In this document: one piece after another, positions 22,001 to 33,662 of the stretch
Position numbering within the stretch: position 1 is the first letter of the stretch
Layout of the letters: every line of letters begins with the position of its first letter
Assembly (NCBI GenBank): GCA_021613535.1
Contig: CP075492.1
Coordinates: forward strand, 13,888,001 to 13,952,000
Source of the DNA: Adineta vaga
Lineage: Eukaryota > Rotifera
Reading direction: 5' to 3'
DNA: 64,000 nt
Translations under genes and position numbers: made by a program
Notes under the pieces: generated by a model
Databases searched by the model: none
What the model was told of the DNA's origin: nothing
Seen by the model: only the letters and a program-made list of their open reading frames with translations

Positions 22001-24078
22001 GATTATTCGGTATCGAATTATACCAATCTTCTAACGAGCGTATTGAAGCTTATAACCTAGTATTCTAGGACTACTTTTTGTGAAGTACATATCGTAAGTA
22101 TTATTTGGCAGTTTTGTTTGATTTACCTTTGTTTCGATCAAGAAGATTTCTTTTGCAACGCTTTTCAACCATGTCTCATCTGATGTATTAAATCCATTTT
22201 GTTCTAATTTAATACGATCGTTTTCTTTAATAATAATCGTTTGTTGTACAATACTACCAAGTTGAAGACTTCTAATATATGTATAACCAAAATAACCAAT
22301 GATAAATTCACGAATGTATCTTTCTACAGTTTCATTAAATTCACAACATGGCATGTTCTCAATTACATATCGAAAATCATTCGATAGTTCAAGTGTTGAT
22401 TCAGTAAGCGAAAGATGAATCGATGACTTGTTGACCGAAGTGAAAAGTATTGTAGAATTGTCTTTGATGATCATATCGACCGCAAAGTGTATTCCTCTCG
22501 CGTAAACATAAGAAAAAGAGATTTCAATAGATTTTGTATCAACGATTTTGCTTGTACTCTCTTTTAAATCACGTAATGTTTTGATAATCTGTGTTTCAAT
22601 ATTAGCATTTTCAGGTATGGATTTGTTGACATAAGTTTTCTTAGATGGAACAGAATACGTAAAGTTAAAGATAGGTAGACCAAAACCTTTTCTTTGATAG
22701 ACTTCTGTATAACATATAGGGGAGTCTTTGGATGGATTGTAGCCAAGACCAAGTTTATTCTTTTTTTCAAGTTTGACTTTTGAAGTATATAGCTGTTGAC
22801 GAATAAGTGACCATGGATCCATTGACAACTTCGCTATAATAATCAAAAGTTGTATAGATCATTTAAATCGAAATCTAATAAATTCCCTTTGTCACTTACG
22901 TTCCGATAGAAGACAAGCACTATTGTCAATATGAAATTTTTGAACACGATTGTTACCAACATCGGCAACGTAAAGATTTCCTTCGAGATCGAATGCCAAC
23001 GATTTTGGTCGATTCAAATGCAACGAAGAATTGCCAGATTCATCTTTAATTTTACTTCTAGTTAAATAATTTAAAAAGAAATTCAACTTTTATTACTTAC
23101 TTGAAATACCAGAAATAACTTCTCCTTGCGACTCTCCTTCTTTCCATCGAAGAATTCTGTGATTGATCGTATCAGCAATATAGAGAAAACCATTTATGTC
23201 GACTATAATATCGTTCGGTCGACAAAGTGTAGCGTTCGATTGATCTACTTTTCCAGTTTGTCCAGCAACAGTAAAGCCACTCGTTGTATTTTCCGTCCAT
23301 TTCTGTATGCGATGATTATTTCACATCAGTTATGTATATCTCATTTAAATTATTAACATACAAAGAATATGGATAAGAAAGTGTTTCATTCGAAGATCCA
23401 TCGATATCTGTTATTCCAGCTATAGTGATTGTTATATTCGTATTACTATTACATTTAATGATCTGAGAACGGTAACGTTCGACAATATAGAAATCTTGTT
23501 TTTCTGAATCAAACCATATACGAGAACATTGATTGCATTGACAATTGATCTTCTCTCCTTCAGTTGCATTTTCTAACCAACGTGTAATATTTCCATCGTC
23601 AGAAGTTGTATAAAATGTTCCATTCTCATCGATGAAAACAATAGAATCGAGTTCATTCCATAACGTCCGACCGATAAGAGAATCGCCTGGAAAAACTTGT
23701 AATCGTGTTTTATCATTGTAACGATCGACAATATACAATGTATCAATTCCGATAATTGCAATGTTTTCCAAATCATTGAGTTTTGTATTTAATTCTTCTC
23801 CTACCATCGTCTCACCGGTACGATTCCATTTCGAACAGGATCTAATTTGAGGCGATATTCTATTGACAAGTTTGAATGAAGTGAATTGTCCTAATTTGAA
23901 TGGCAGAAATATAGATGAAAAATATGAGGGAAATAAACTCACTTGTTTGTTGATTTGATAGAGACTTCGAAGATAATTTATCAACAATTGAATTGATACA
24001 AGTTGATCGTATGACAAAGATATTCATAACGATAGATATAACAAATAAGAGATCGTTTGCTAGTACGATAATCTTCAT
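19011..24078 (-). CDS. Secreted NHL-MACPF-EGF-discoidin-like-PI-PLC X protein (two apparent frameshifts)
   Basis: Exons (minus): 24078-23943, 23890-about 23097, 23057-22900, 22833-21746, 21685-21134 and 21085-19011, about 1600 residues. A hydrophobic N-terminus suggests secretion. Domains in order: NHL beta-propeller repeats (YIVDRYN, YIADTINHRI, YVADVGNNRV); a MACPF region with the family's YIREFI...GY core and a Cys pair; an EGF module (GTCVDS, CKSGWTGFDC); a galactose-binding-like domain (TGFRFTTA, SYRVLV); a stretch of about 300 residues weakly recalling lipid-binding TULIP folds; and PI-PLC X with both catalytic histidines (PGTHNSG, QHALRG). MACPF proteins insert into membranes and PLC X cleaves phosphoinositides, so a membrane-attacking secreted effector is a reasonable inference. 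Frame breaks: one extra base near 23323 in the NHL part and one missing base near 22050 just after MACPF; they cancel. The third intron is only 39 or 43 bases depending on the donor. Confidence 0.75.
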
Positions 24079-26514
24079 TTCAATGCAATATGATTTGAAG
24101 TTTATGGAAATAATGAATGATAAAACCTCAGAAACCTATTCTTTTCTTTTCCTTCTTTATCATCTAGAAGAAAAAACGATACTTTCTTTTCTTTCCTTTT
24201 CTTTATTGAATTATATGCGATAAAAGAATACAGTTAATGTAAGAATATTCATCATTACACTAGATTCTTATCAGCTGTCAGTATCTATACAATTTTCCAT
24301 GAATACTTATATGCAATCATCAATAATAGATATGGCTACAAACTTGTTAATGTTAGTTTTATTCTTCAACTGTTATTTGCAGATAATAAAAGTTTTTTTT
24401 TCTTAAGATTGAAATATTAAACATGATTGATTCGTTTGTGCAATGAAAAATATGTGTACGATGTTAGAATCATAGACAAACGATTATTTGTGATCAAATG
24501 TTTTTCGATAAATAAAGACATAATTGAAAATGTGGGTCTATTTATTTCGTTCTTTCTTCACTACGAATATCATTCTCTAAAAGTTAATGATGACATATGT
24601 ACTTCAAGGTTTTTTGCATAAAATAGGTATAGAAACAATTTAGAGTACTGTCTTTTTTTTATTGTTGACGTAAATTCTTTCTAGAAGAGAACTTAAAATG
24701 CGTAAATTGTAAGTTAAGATAGTATTTTAATATAAACCGCGTAATTTACAGAGTGTGATAATAGATATCACCTGTATATTTATTTTGTATGGAATATATA
24801 AGGAACAAGGTAAAAACATTCGTTTTTTAAAACTTAAATATACATTGTATTATTTGTTATTTTGTTTATCAACATCATGGGAAACCATATTTCAAAAAGA
24901 AAGAATAGCTACAATTTTCATAGTGAATCGCATCCTAATAATCGAAAATATTCACTATTTGCTGACGATTATGGTTTGTTTGTTATATTCTGAATGAAAT
25001 ATTTATTCTGTGTTGTTTTCTAATAGATCTGTCCTCATCCGATTCCGATTATACTATCAGCGACACCGGTAAATGACGAAGTATATTTATAAGACAATTG
25101 TCTAAATGAAAGTTTCTTTCATTTAGAATTAGAACAAATTCGTTCCGTATGTTATTTTATTAAAATAGTTTAAAATGTATTCTTTTCGATTTGTATAGGA
25201 GGCACGCCGTTATTCATTTAGTATACTTCCTGCTACTTTACCTTTACTATAATTATTTTTGTTTTATTTTTCGATGATATAAATTAATAGAATTGTCATC
25301 TTGTTTTTATATTAACTGCGTGTTATACATACTTTGTACATAAAGATTTGCCATTTTTTTCCTTCTAAATTGAATAAAAATCACTGAAATAATAGGACAC
25401 CTTTCGAGTGAGTACAAATGAACTTTTATGAATTAATCAATACAACGACAAACATTATTAAAATGAATCACTAAAACTTTATTGTTAATCAATAATCAAA
25501 GAAAAAACAAATGGTAATATATTTTATATGTATTAGAAATAAATCTTTATTTTTCATACTCGACAATGCCACAACGCAGTTCTTCCCTGAACACGAATGT
25601 TATTCACGTATATAAAAAACTAGCAATCGCTTTGCTTTTGTTCTATTAGACTTATATTTAGATCTCTCGGATCAATTGTCCGACAAATATTATACAATCA
25701 AATAGTCTTCATAGTTCGAATAAACCAAAAGTGAAAAAAGTTTGTCGACATCGTTCTCTCTCGCATGTATTATCATCATAAACATTCGTTTAAAGAAATA
25801 AATCATTTTTCTATTTGTTTTTCTTTTTAAAACAGCGTAGTGTTAAAAATCAAATAATTCATAGGCGGATTAATGAAAACAAAGGATCTGATCGAAGTTT
25901 TAAATCTGGTGTTCCCAAATCATTTCAAGGAGAAGTATGTTTTAACTACGATAGAGACACAGTGATTTGTCACCATGAAAATAAACTTAATTAGACACCA
26001 ATGACTTCAAAATCTGAACAGAATGCCGACTTTAATGATGGAATAGACAATAATACTTATCAACGATTTCAATCCTTAGTAATAGTATTCATCTGATCAA
26101 AAAGTGATGTTTTATGTGATGTGAATATCGTTTAGAATTCAATTGCGCTTGATAGAAATACTCATAGCTGTCAAAGAAATAATCAAATCAAAGAGAATAT
26201 TAGTTTTCATTTGAATAGAAGCAATCGTTTCATTTCGTTGGCTCATAGTTCGTCTGCTGCAAGTACCACTCAAGTATGATGTATGACGTTGTCGACGATC
26301 CGTTAAATTAGTTTTATTTTAGCAAACAATATCAACTGATATTATCAATCATTCTAATGTAATTACTTAGTATAGCAATTTTAATCTCCGATTATATTTT
26401 ATAGAGGGATATTTCGATGAAATCGCGCAATGAAATTTGCTATTATAGAAAAAAACAAGAAGAAAGACGGCGTAGATCTAAACGGTAATATAAATAAAAC
26501 TATTAATTGTTGAA
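24079..26514. other. Intergenic region, 2.4 kb
   Basis: AT-rich sequence between two divergent genes. Several short frames (24427, 24755) are AT-driven and lack protein features. It must hold both promoters; I see no repeat or RNA gene. Confidence 0.55.
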
Positions 26515-28271
26515 ATGGTCAATAGTTCTGGATTATCTTTCATTTTAAGATGTGGATGTTGTGGCTTTCATTGGCTCTGTTCACCTTGCTGTATTCTATG
26601 CTCAATCGTTGGTGTTGTTCTATTATCAGCAGCAATAGCTGCAATAATTGTTGCTCTCGTTATGAATAAATCAAAAACGACAACTACACTAAGTACAGGT
26701 TAGTTCAAATAATAACTTGATGATATTTCTAAACGAATCCTACTACGTACATAACTCTCTGTCATCATTTTCGTTTATAGCTTTCATAAATAACGTAACT
26801 TTATCGACTGACACAAGTACTACATCGGTATCGAGCTACGCGACGAGTAATATAGAGACTGCAACAGCAGAAAGTAGTACAACAACAACAACGGCTCGCA
26901 AATGTGGTGCTTCGTGTTTAAATCAATCATGGATTGATGTTTCGAATACAATAGCAAAATGGGAATTTGAAGGTTCATTTACAGATTCAGCGAATAATTA
27001 TAGTACAGTTGCAACATCAAGTGTACCAACTTTCATTTCAGAAGGATATGTTGGTCAAGCAGTATCATTTAATGCAACACTGCGGCAAGCTCTCTATACT
27101 TCATATATACCTTTAAGGAATATTAGTTTCACTATTGATGCATGGATCTATCAAAATGGAAAGCCAAATCCAACTGACTACAATATTGCTGGTATGTGTC
27201 CATCAATGACGACAAGAAACTGTCTTCAGGTTGGTATACGATCTCAAAAACTGTATTTTTCATTTTGGCTACCCGATTCTATGGGTGTAACAACGATTCA
27301 AACTAATCAATGGTTACATACTGCTTTTGTTTTTGACAAGACATTAGATGCAATGATCACTTATCTAAATGGTTTTGCTGATAAAATTTTGAATACTAAT
27401 CAAACATTACTATGTTCAACAGGAAATTTTACAATTGGTATAAATGCACTTGTAAGAACTCCAGACAATACCTTTCAGGTATATAAACAAATCATTACCA
27501 TTGTGTACTTGATTCGTATTGTTATTGTATATATATTTGTAGGGTTATATTGATAATTTATCAGTTTCAGGACGAGCAAAATCGTCCTGTGAAGTTCTTG
27601 AAATTGCTACGCTTGCAGCTCGTTTTCATTTTGATAATATTTCACCATTAGATGATTTTGGTCCCAATCAAGTAGATAAAATCGCTTCAAATTATGTTAT
27701 CAATCCTGGTTTCATTAACGAAGCTATATCATTTTCTGGAACATCGACTTCATGCTTTCAAACATGGGGTTTCACTTCATTTGGTATTATGAATAAAGAA
27801 TTCTCGTTTGCATTTTGGATTAAACCTCAATTACTCTCTGGTACCCTTATTCATCTATCGACATCATCACTTGGTACAGGAACAACATGTTTTCCTTTAC
27901 TAGCATTTGCTTCGAATGGATCTATAGTTGCACAAGTTTTGTTGAGTAATGGAGTTATCATTTCAGCTGTAGGTCCTCTATTACCCACTTCATCATCATG
28001 GATACCTATTGTTCAAACATGGAGTTCCAATAATGGATTAAAATTATATGTGAATAACACACTTGTAAGTTCTATTGCAGCTACGACATTTTTTACCAGT
28101 AATTCTTCTATAAACTATTTGACATTGGGTAATTGTTTAACTGGTTGTGGCTCGTGTACCAATGGACTTATTGCTTCATCAGGTCCATTTTTAGGTTCAA
28201 TTGATGAATGGTTAGTCTTTAGTCGAGAACTTAATGAAGATGATGTATGTGCTCATTACAATACTCGATAA
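26515..28271 (+). CDS. Single-pass membrane protein with two LamG/concanavalin-like domains
   Basis: Exons 26515-26698, 26781-27478 and 27543-28271 (introns of 82 and 64 bases) encode 536 residues. A short Cys-rich N-terminus (CGCCGFHWLCSPCC) precedes a transmembrane helix at about 25-48, then a Ser/Thr-rich linker likely to be O-glycosylated. The outside part has two beta-sandwich domains of the LamG/concanavalin A type. The first starts near WEFEGSF and has FTIDAWIYQN; the second starts near ARFHFDN and has FSFAFWIKP and GSIDEWLVFSREL. Such domains bind sugars or matrix proteins. Many N-X-S/T sites fit an extracellular location. The orientation (type II, N-terminus inside) is inferred. Poly(A) signal at 28493. 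No lesion seen. Confidence 0.75.
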
Positions 28272-28592
28272 TGTGATGAATACGTTTTTAACTATTATTT
28301 TAAAGACTTTGTTATACAAGATTTTCCTTTTCTCTGATTTACTTTAAATAATTATTTTCATTTTGAGGATGAAAATGTATATGTTTTTTCTACATTGTCA
28401 GTTGCAATCTCGGTATCGTATTTCTAAGAAGTTTTTGCTCTATTTTATTATCAATCAATAATCTCCTTTGTAAAAAAATTCAACTCATATTAAATAAAAA
28501 CAACGAATTTGTAGAGTAAAGGAAAACCATGGTTTGGGTTCTGTTTGATTGAATATATTATTTGTATCAAAATTTAACATCGTACTAGTCGA

Positions 28593-28915
28593 TTATATTG
28601 TTTCGTAATTACAGTTTGGACCTTTTTTTCCTGACATTAGACATACACATAAAACACCCAAAGGGAAACATAGAATACAAATTAACAGACAACATAATAC
28701 ATTTAAACAGCTCGTATGTGATTGTAAAATACCTATCTTAAAACAATAAATTTCTATATAGCTAAATATATGTGCTCTAACAATAAACTTACATGACATG
28801 ATGGACAATCACCTATTGGTCGATGTATAACTATCGGTGTATATTTAATATCGGATTTCGATACAGTTACTCAGTTAGGTAGTTCATTATGAACTTGTTG
28901 TTGAGACGACATCAT
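28593..28915 (-). CDS. BRI3-like small membrane protein with an early in-frame stop
   Basis: Two exons, 28915-28793 and 28736-28593, split by a 56-base GTAAGT...TTTAAG intron, give 88 codons. The end matches the BRI3 (brain protein I3) pattern: a GDCPSCHIG motif, a Cys-rich hydrophobic helix ending CFPLGVLC, then KKGPNCNY. BRI3 proteins are short lysosomal/endosomal membrane proteins with a Pro-rich N-terminus and this Cys-rich tail. Codon 15 after the only suitable ATG is TGA (28871-28873). Either the true start lies in an unseen upstream exon, or the gene has one nonsense mutation. I favour a real family member with uncertain integrity. Confidence 0.6.
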
Positions 28916-29943
28916 TGTATGCTTTATTGAAAAAAATATACTTGAACGATAAATGAGTAGATACTCGTAATATAACTTGTAATGATCAAATAAAACAGAG
29001 ACGTTTATCTTATAAAAAATCAATGATGAAATATACAATAACACATTGGTGCACACTTTGAAATGCAGTCTTATCTAGAATGGCTCTGCGTTGGATAAAA
29101 TATTCCCGTTCTATGGGATGGGAAAATGATCCCATTCCATCCAATTCCACGTGAAGTCATGCGTCTATATTTAGAATTATGATGATACTGTCGTTTCATT
29201 ATCAGATATTGTAATTATGTACATATTTCTCTTGTTCACTGACATTCTGATCTACATCCATGTATCGTCAATAGCCAAGAATTACTTTCATTTTTAATCA
29301 TTTGTTTTATTGATATTTGTACCTTATCTTTTCTTTTTATTTTGTTATTTATCTTGAAATTACTGAAATATGTTAAGTTTTATGTCAGAAACAATTTCAA
29401 AGTTACTAGAAATCGTAATTTAACTATACGCGTTGAAAAGAACAAATCACAAATACATATATGAAATACTTTAGTATTAGTAATGAAATAACATGCACCC
29501 TTGAATCTGTCCAATCTTAAGATTTCAGTCATACGAGAAAATGAAGCATATAGTTGTCGTTAGTTGACTGTTCATTTTTGAAAGATAGATGTGGGTGTGG
29601 GCATCATATTCATTTTCATACCCTTAAGGCTTTCTCTTTTCTCTAATTTACTTCAGACCAAGAGGGAGAAATTGGTTCTTGACGGTTCTAAATAGCTCCG
29701 TAAGAAACCGTCGGTATCTCTCGAAAATCATTAGGAACTATAAAGATCCGAAGAATTAAGAAATGATTTTCTCGTTTGGTTTTTGCGCACATATTAGGCC
29801 GTATGTACGACGAAATTACTGAGTCAGTTGTTGACGTCAATAATTGATCACACATATTTTCATATATACGCAAAATAACGAACGAAGTAGAGTATAGGCT
29901 CTTTATAAATACCTTCCTTACCTGAATCCGTTTTCATCTAAAT
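28916..29943. other. Intergenic region
   Basis: About 1 kb without a convincing gene. It contains a small palindrome at 29114-29146 (GGATGGGA facing TCCCATTCCATCC) and a GTGGGTGTGGG element at 29590-29632. Confidence 0.5.
29590..29632. repeat. GTGGGTGTGGG element with a short CCC arm
   Basis: GTGGGTGTGGGCATCATA followed by CATACCC. It is the weakest palindrome of the set, with the right arm mostly lost, but the G-rich arm has the same two hexamer units as 43-56. Confidence 0.45.
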
Positions 29944-30956
29944 ATGTTTCGCTTATTCTATATATTTTGTTTTTCTTTCGTTCTTTTTTCACACGAATCA
30001 ATTCAACAACAATCTTTGCCATACACAGCTGGTTACCGCTCATCGTTTAGATTTCATCAAACAGGCAACATTAATCTTCTTATTTCGGCACCACATGGAG
30101 GTACTGTAATGCCCTATGATGTACCTGATCGAACAATCGGTGGATGTCTTCGTACATCAGGTCTAAATGCTGGTGAATGTACATGGTTCTTCAATGATAC
30201 ATGTTCTGACGGTAATATCTGTAATACAACAACTGTGCGAGATACGCAAAGTGATGAATTTGCCGAAAATGTAGCAAATGAATTAAATAAAACCTGGGGT
30301 TATAAATCATATGTTATTATTGGTACATGGAGTCGTAAAAAAGTTGATTTTAATCGAGAAATTGACGAAGCAACTTTAAATCATCCTGAAGCGATTGCTG
30401 CTTATCAAGCCTATCATGCATTTATCAATCAAACTGTAAATTATATTCATAATAATTACGATACAGGTCTTCTGATTGATATTCATGGTCATGGACAAGG
30501 AAAGTAAGTTTATAACAAAAAGATTTTCAGATATTCCTTATTTCATGATTTATTTAATTTAGTTATACTATGGCTGGATATCTTTTGAGCGGTCAACAAT
30601 TGAATCAAAATGATCTCAATGTCCTTCGAGTAACAACATCGATCGAACCACTATGTGGAACCGATCGTAACGAATGTATTCGTGGTCAATCTTCATTTGG
30701 TACAATACTTGAACTAAATGGACTTGGTATTGTTTATCCATCATTTGCAAATCCAAAACCTGGTAATCGCGAATTTTTATCAGGTGGTTTCATCACACGT
30801 AACTATATTTCAAGAATTAATGCCATTCAAACTGAATTACCTAATGGTATACGTACAGCAGCAAATCGCGTAGATAATGCGAAAAACTATGCACAAGCTA
30901 TCATCGATTACATGGAGATGAACAATATATTAAGAAATGCGACTGCTACTGTCTAA
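29944..30956 (+). CDS. Secreted N-formylglutamate-amidohydrolase-like hydrolase
   Basis: Exons 29944-30503 and 30563-30956 (59-base intron) encode 317 residues. The first 18 residues are a signal peptide (FYIFCFSFVLFS). The mature part resembles the N-formylglutamate amidohydrolase fold: SAPHGG (about 49-54), TVRDTQSDE (about 98-106), SRKKVDFNREID (about 137-148) and DIHGHGQG (about 179-186). The conserved His/Asp/Glu residues in these motifs are those expected to hold zinc. Known relatives hydrolyse N-acyl amino acids; the substrate here is unknown. Cys residues and N-glycosylation sites agree with secretion. It may be of bacterial origin, but the intron and signal peptide show it is domesticated. 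Poly(A) signal at 30985. Confidence 0.7.
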
Positions 30957-31215
30957 CTGTAACTTATCTCAAAAGATTTGACTAAATAAAATCAATTGAG
31001 GATAAGGACGTTTTTCTATATCTTCACATTATTGTATAATCATATTGATATGGATAAGAACTAACACAAAAGAAAGAGACTATGTGAAATAACATTGAGT
31101 TTCTTTCCTTTCTTCTTCTTCTTCTTCTTTTTAAACAACGAACAATATATTTACTTGATTGTGCGCGGTGTACTTGGTTTTTTTCCTCGTATACACACGC
31201 AGTATTTTGAAACAA

Positions 31216-32883
31216 ATGAATATCGAATCAATGGAGCATTTACCTAATGAAGTATGGTTACTTATCTTCGAATATCTACACCAAGTGGATATTTTGCATG
31301 GATTTTTAGACATAAATCAACGTTTTCAATGTGTAATCCAACCTTATATTCATCATATCGATCTGAGTAATGTTTCTTTTACACAATACAATCAATTCTG
31401 TGACTGTGTATTGCCAAAATATCATGATCGTATCCATTCTTTGAAGTTAGAAAATCATAATCAATTCAAATTATTCAAAGAAAATATTTTGAAATTGACA
31501 AATACTCTCGAATCTCTCACATTAGATAGCGATGATTTATATCAATGGAAAGCTGACAACGATCAAACAGAATTCTATTTACAACATTTGAAGGATTTCA
31601 AAAAACTAACTGATCTTCAATTTATTGGACAATTTACTCCTATAATAGAGTCCAAGTTATTCGGTTATATTAATCAAATATCAACATTAGAAACATTGAC
31701 TATACTAACTGAATCAATTAATCGTTTTCAATATGATAAGCAATTCATTCTGCAAATGCCAAATTTGAAGGTGATCAAAATAAATCTCATCGATTTTACT
31801 GAATTAACTTATCTTTTAAACACGCCTAGTCAAATTCAACAAATCTACATATCTATACGTAACGCTCGAATTCTTGACAATTTCGATACAATGATTAAGG
31901 ATAATGTCTCATCATTACAGAAATTACACGTAGAATTCGGCACATTATATACAAAAAATGTATCCAATTGCAAACTTGTTGAACTGTTCGCATGTTTTCG
32001 TGATCTTTTTCACAAATTTCAAATAAATTTGCAATCATTTACACTTATCATGTCATTAGAAATGTTCGAAAACGAAACAACGTCTTTTGATCTAAAACAA
32101 TTTACTTCAATTCCTTCCTTTCAATACTTAATTCATACTTTATCTCAACCAAAATCGTTCGATGATTGGCAAAATATTCAACAATTACCAGATGATACCT
32201 ATCTTCTGCATACATCTCCTCGTCCAGTTAGTTTTATAGAAAACCGATTTCCACAGTATTATTCTAGATCATGCGTTCTCAACGAAACATCGTTATCATC
32301 AATACGACATAATACATATTATCTTACCATAAATTCAGATTACAATGCAACAATTTCATTTTCATTCAAATTTGTTAAACTACGAAAACTAGCTGGTTAT
32401 TGTCTGGGAACTTCTACAAAGAGAATGTTATTTCATACAATTGTTCTATTATCACCGAATTTAAAATATCTTCGTTTAACGAACAATCAACCGAAGGAAC
32501 TTCGAGAAGTTTTTGAATTATGTAACAAATCATTAAAGAAAATTATTCTATTAGAATGTGGTGGTTATGGATTATATTCAACATTTTTTGTTCACATTGG
32601 AGAGTTTATGCCACATTTGAAATATTTGAAATTATTCTATGCTAATCATACAAATGAATTGTCGCCAAAACTCGTGATCGATCATATACAACAGTATTGT
32701 TCAAAATTGAAGAAATTATCTTGGATTAATTTGCAGAATAGTCTTCAAATGAATCAAAGTACCAGAGAAACCTATGAAGAATTTATTCAAGTATTAAAAG
32801 AAAAACAGAAATCTAAAATCATTTGGTTTACTTCGGAGATTTTCATCTTGCCTTATGAGCATCATACAAATGTTTGGTTTTAA
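31216..32883 (+). CDS. F-box / LRR-like protein
   Basis: Single-exon gene of 555 residues. The F-box lies at about 6-45 (EHLPNEVWLLIFEYL), so it should recruit Skp1 and act as an SCF ubiquitin-ligase receptor. The remainder holds irregular leucine-rich segments (LYQWKADN, LKYLRLTNN, LKYLKLFY) forming the presumed substrate-binding solenoid. The frame is open further upstream to 31159, but that extension overlaps a pyrimidine-rich non-coding stretch, and the ATG at 31216 places the F-box at the usual distance from the N-terminus. No lesion. Poly(A) signal at 32934. Same broad family as 8171-9943, which is interrupted. Confidence 0.75.
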   Translation: MNIESMEHLPNEVWLLIFEYLHQVDILHGFLDINQRFQCVIQPYIHHIDLSNVSFTQYNQFCDCVLPKYHDRIHSLKLENHNQFKLFKENILKLTNTLESLTLDSDDLYQWKADNDQTEFYLQHLKDFKKLTDLQFIGQFTPIIESKLFGYINQISTLETLTILTESINRFQYDKQFILQMPNLKVIKINLIDFTELTYLLNTPSQIQQIYISIRNARILDNFDTMIKDNVSSLQKLHVEFGTLYTKNVSNCKLVELFACFRDLFHKFQINLQSFTLIMSLEMFENETTSFDLKQFTSIPSFQYLIHTLSQPKSFDDWQNIQQLPDDTYLLHTSPRPVSFIENRFPQYYSRSCVLNETSLSSIRHNTYYLTINSDYNATISFSFKFVKLRKLAGYCLGTSTKRMLFHTIVLLSPNLKYLRLTNNQPKELREVFELCNKSLKKIILLECGGYGLYSTFFVHIGEFMPHLKYLKLFYANHTNELSPKLVIDHIQQYCSKLKKLSWINLQNSLQMNQSTRETYEEFIQVLKEKQKSKIIWFTSEIFILPYEHHTNVWF

Positions 32884-33662
32884 TAGACATCATATATATA
32901 TAGCTATATTCGTGAATGATTGATAGAGATTTTAATAAAATCTTCATAAGATGGTGGTAGTGAACTCGAGAAGGAAATAATTCTGTATAAGATGGTAGAC
33001 CAACAAGTCTATAAAAAGCAGTAAGATTAAAACTGACTCTTGAGTTTCATTATGAAATCTTGTTGTTAGATTCGTTCGACTTTGACGTGAGACAAAGAAA
33101 AAGGATTGAAGAAAATGTATCATGTAAAGTTGGGATGAAGATTTAGACGCGAAGCAGAGGCAAACACAACACCTATATCCTCGATAATCGAATGTATAAC
33201 AATTTGATGTTGTTTAAACTATATTAAAATCAACTAGATCACTTAAATGTTATATTTTGAATAATAAAAGTGACGATCATTCTTGATGACTAATCATCAC
33301 AACTTTTCTTTATTTTTTTTTATAGTTATTTACTCAATTGTTCGCCGTATTAACATTGCAAAAATCTGAGAACAGATGAAATTCATGTACGCAAATTACC
33401 TTTTTGTGATGAATAAAAACGTTTTTTCATCGTGTTGGACAAAATTATGACTTAAACAGTTAAAGAAAATGAAAATTATAAGTCTATTCTTCATTGAAAG
33501 AAAAAGAAATTTCATTCGGCTTTCTACTTTTTCTTAATCGTTCTTTCAACTACAGTTGCTTTTCAAAAGTGATTGTAAGGAGGTTATTTATATCCAAAAC
33601 ATATTCATACTGTATGTATTTCAAATGAATTTACTCTGTTTTATCGCTATAGATATCGAAAA
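32884..33662. other. Intergenic spacer
   Basis: AT-rich, no gene seen. A CTATAG acceptor-like site lies about 12 bases before the next ATG. Confidence 0.5.

Noticed and set aside
24755-24997. 80-codon frame in the large intergenic region
   Set aside because: No protein features; normal for AT-rich spacer.
29114-29146. GGATGGGA...TCCCATTCCATCC palindrome as a mobile element
   Set aside because: Only one copy seen here and no target-site duplication.
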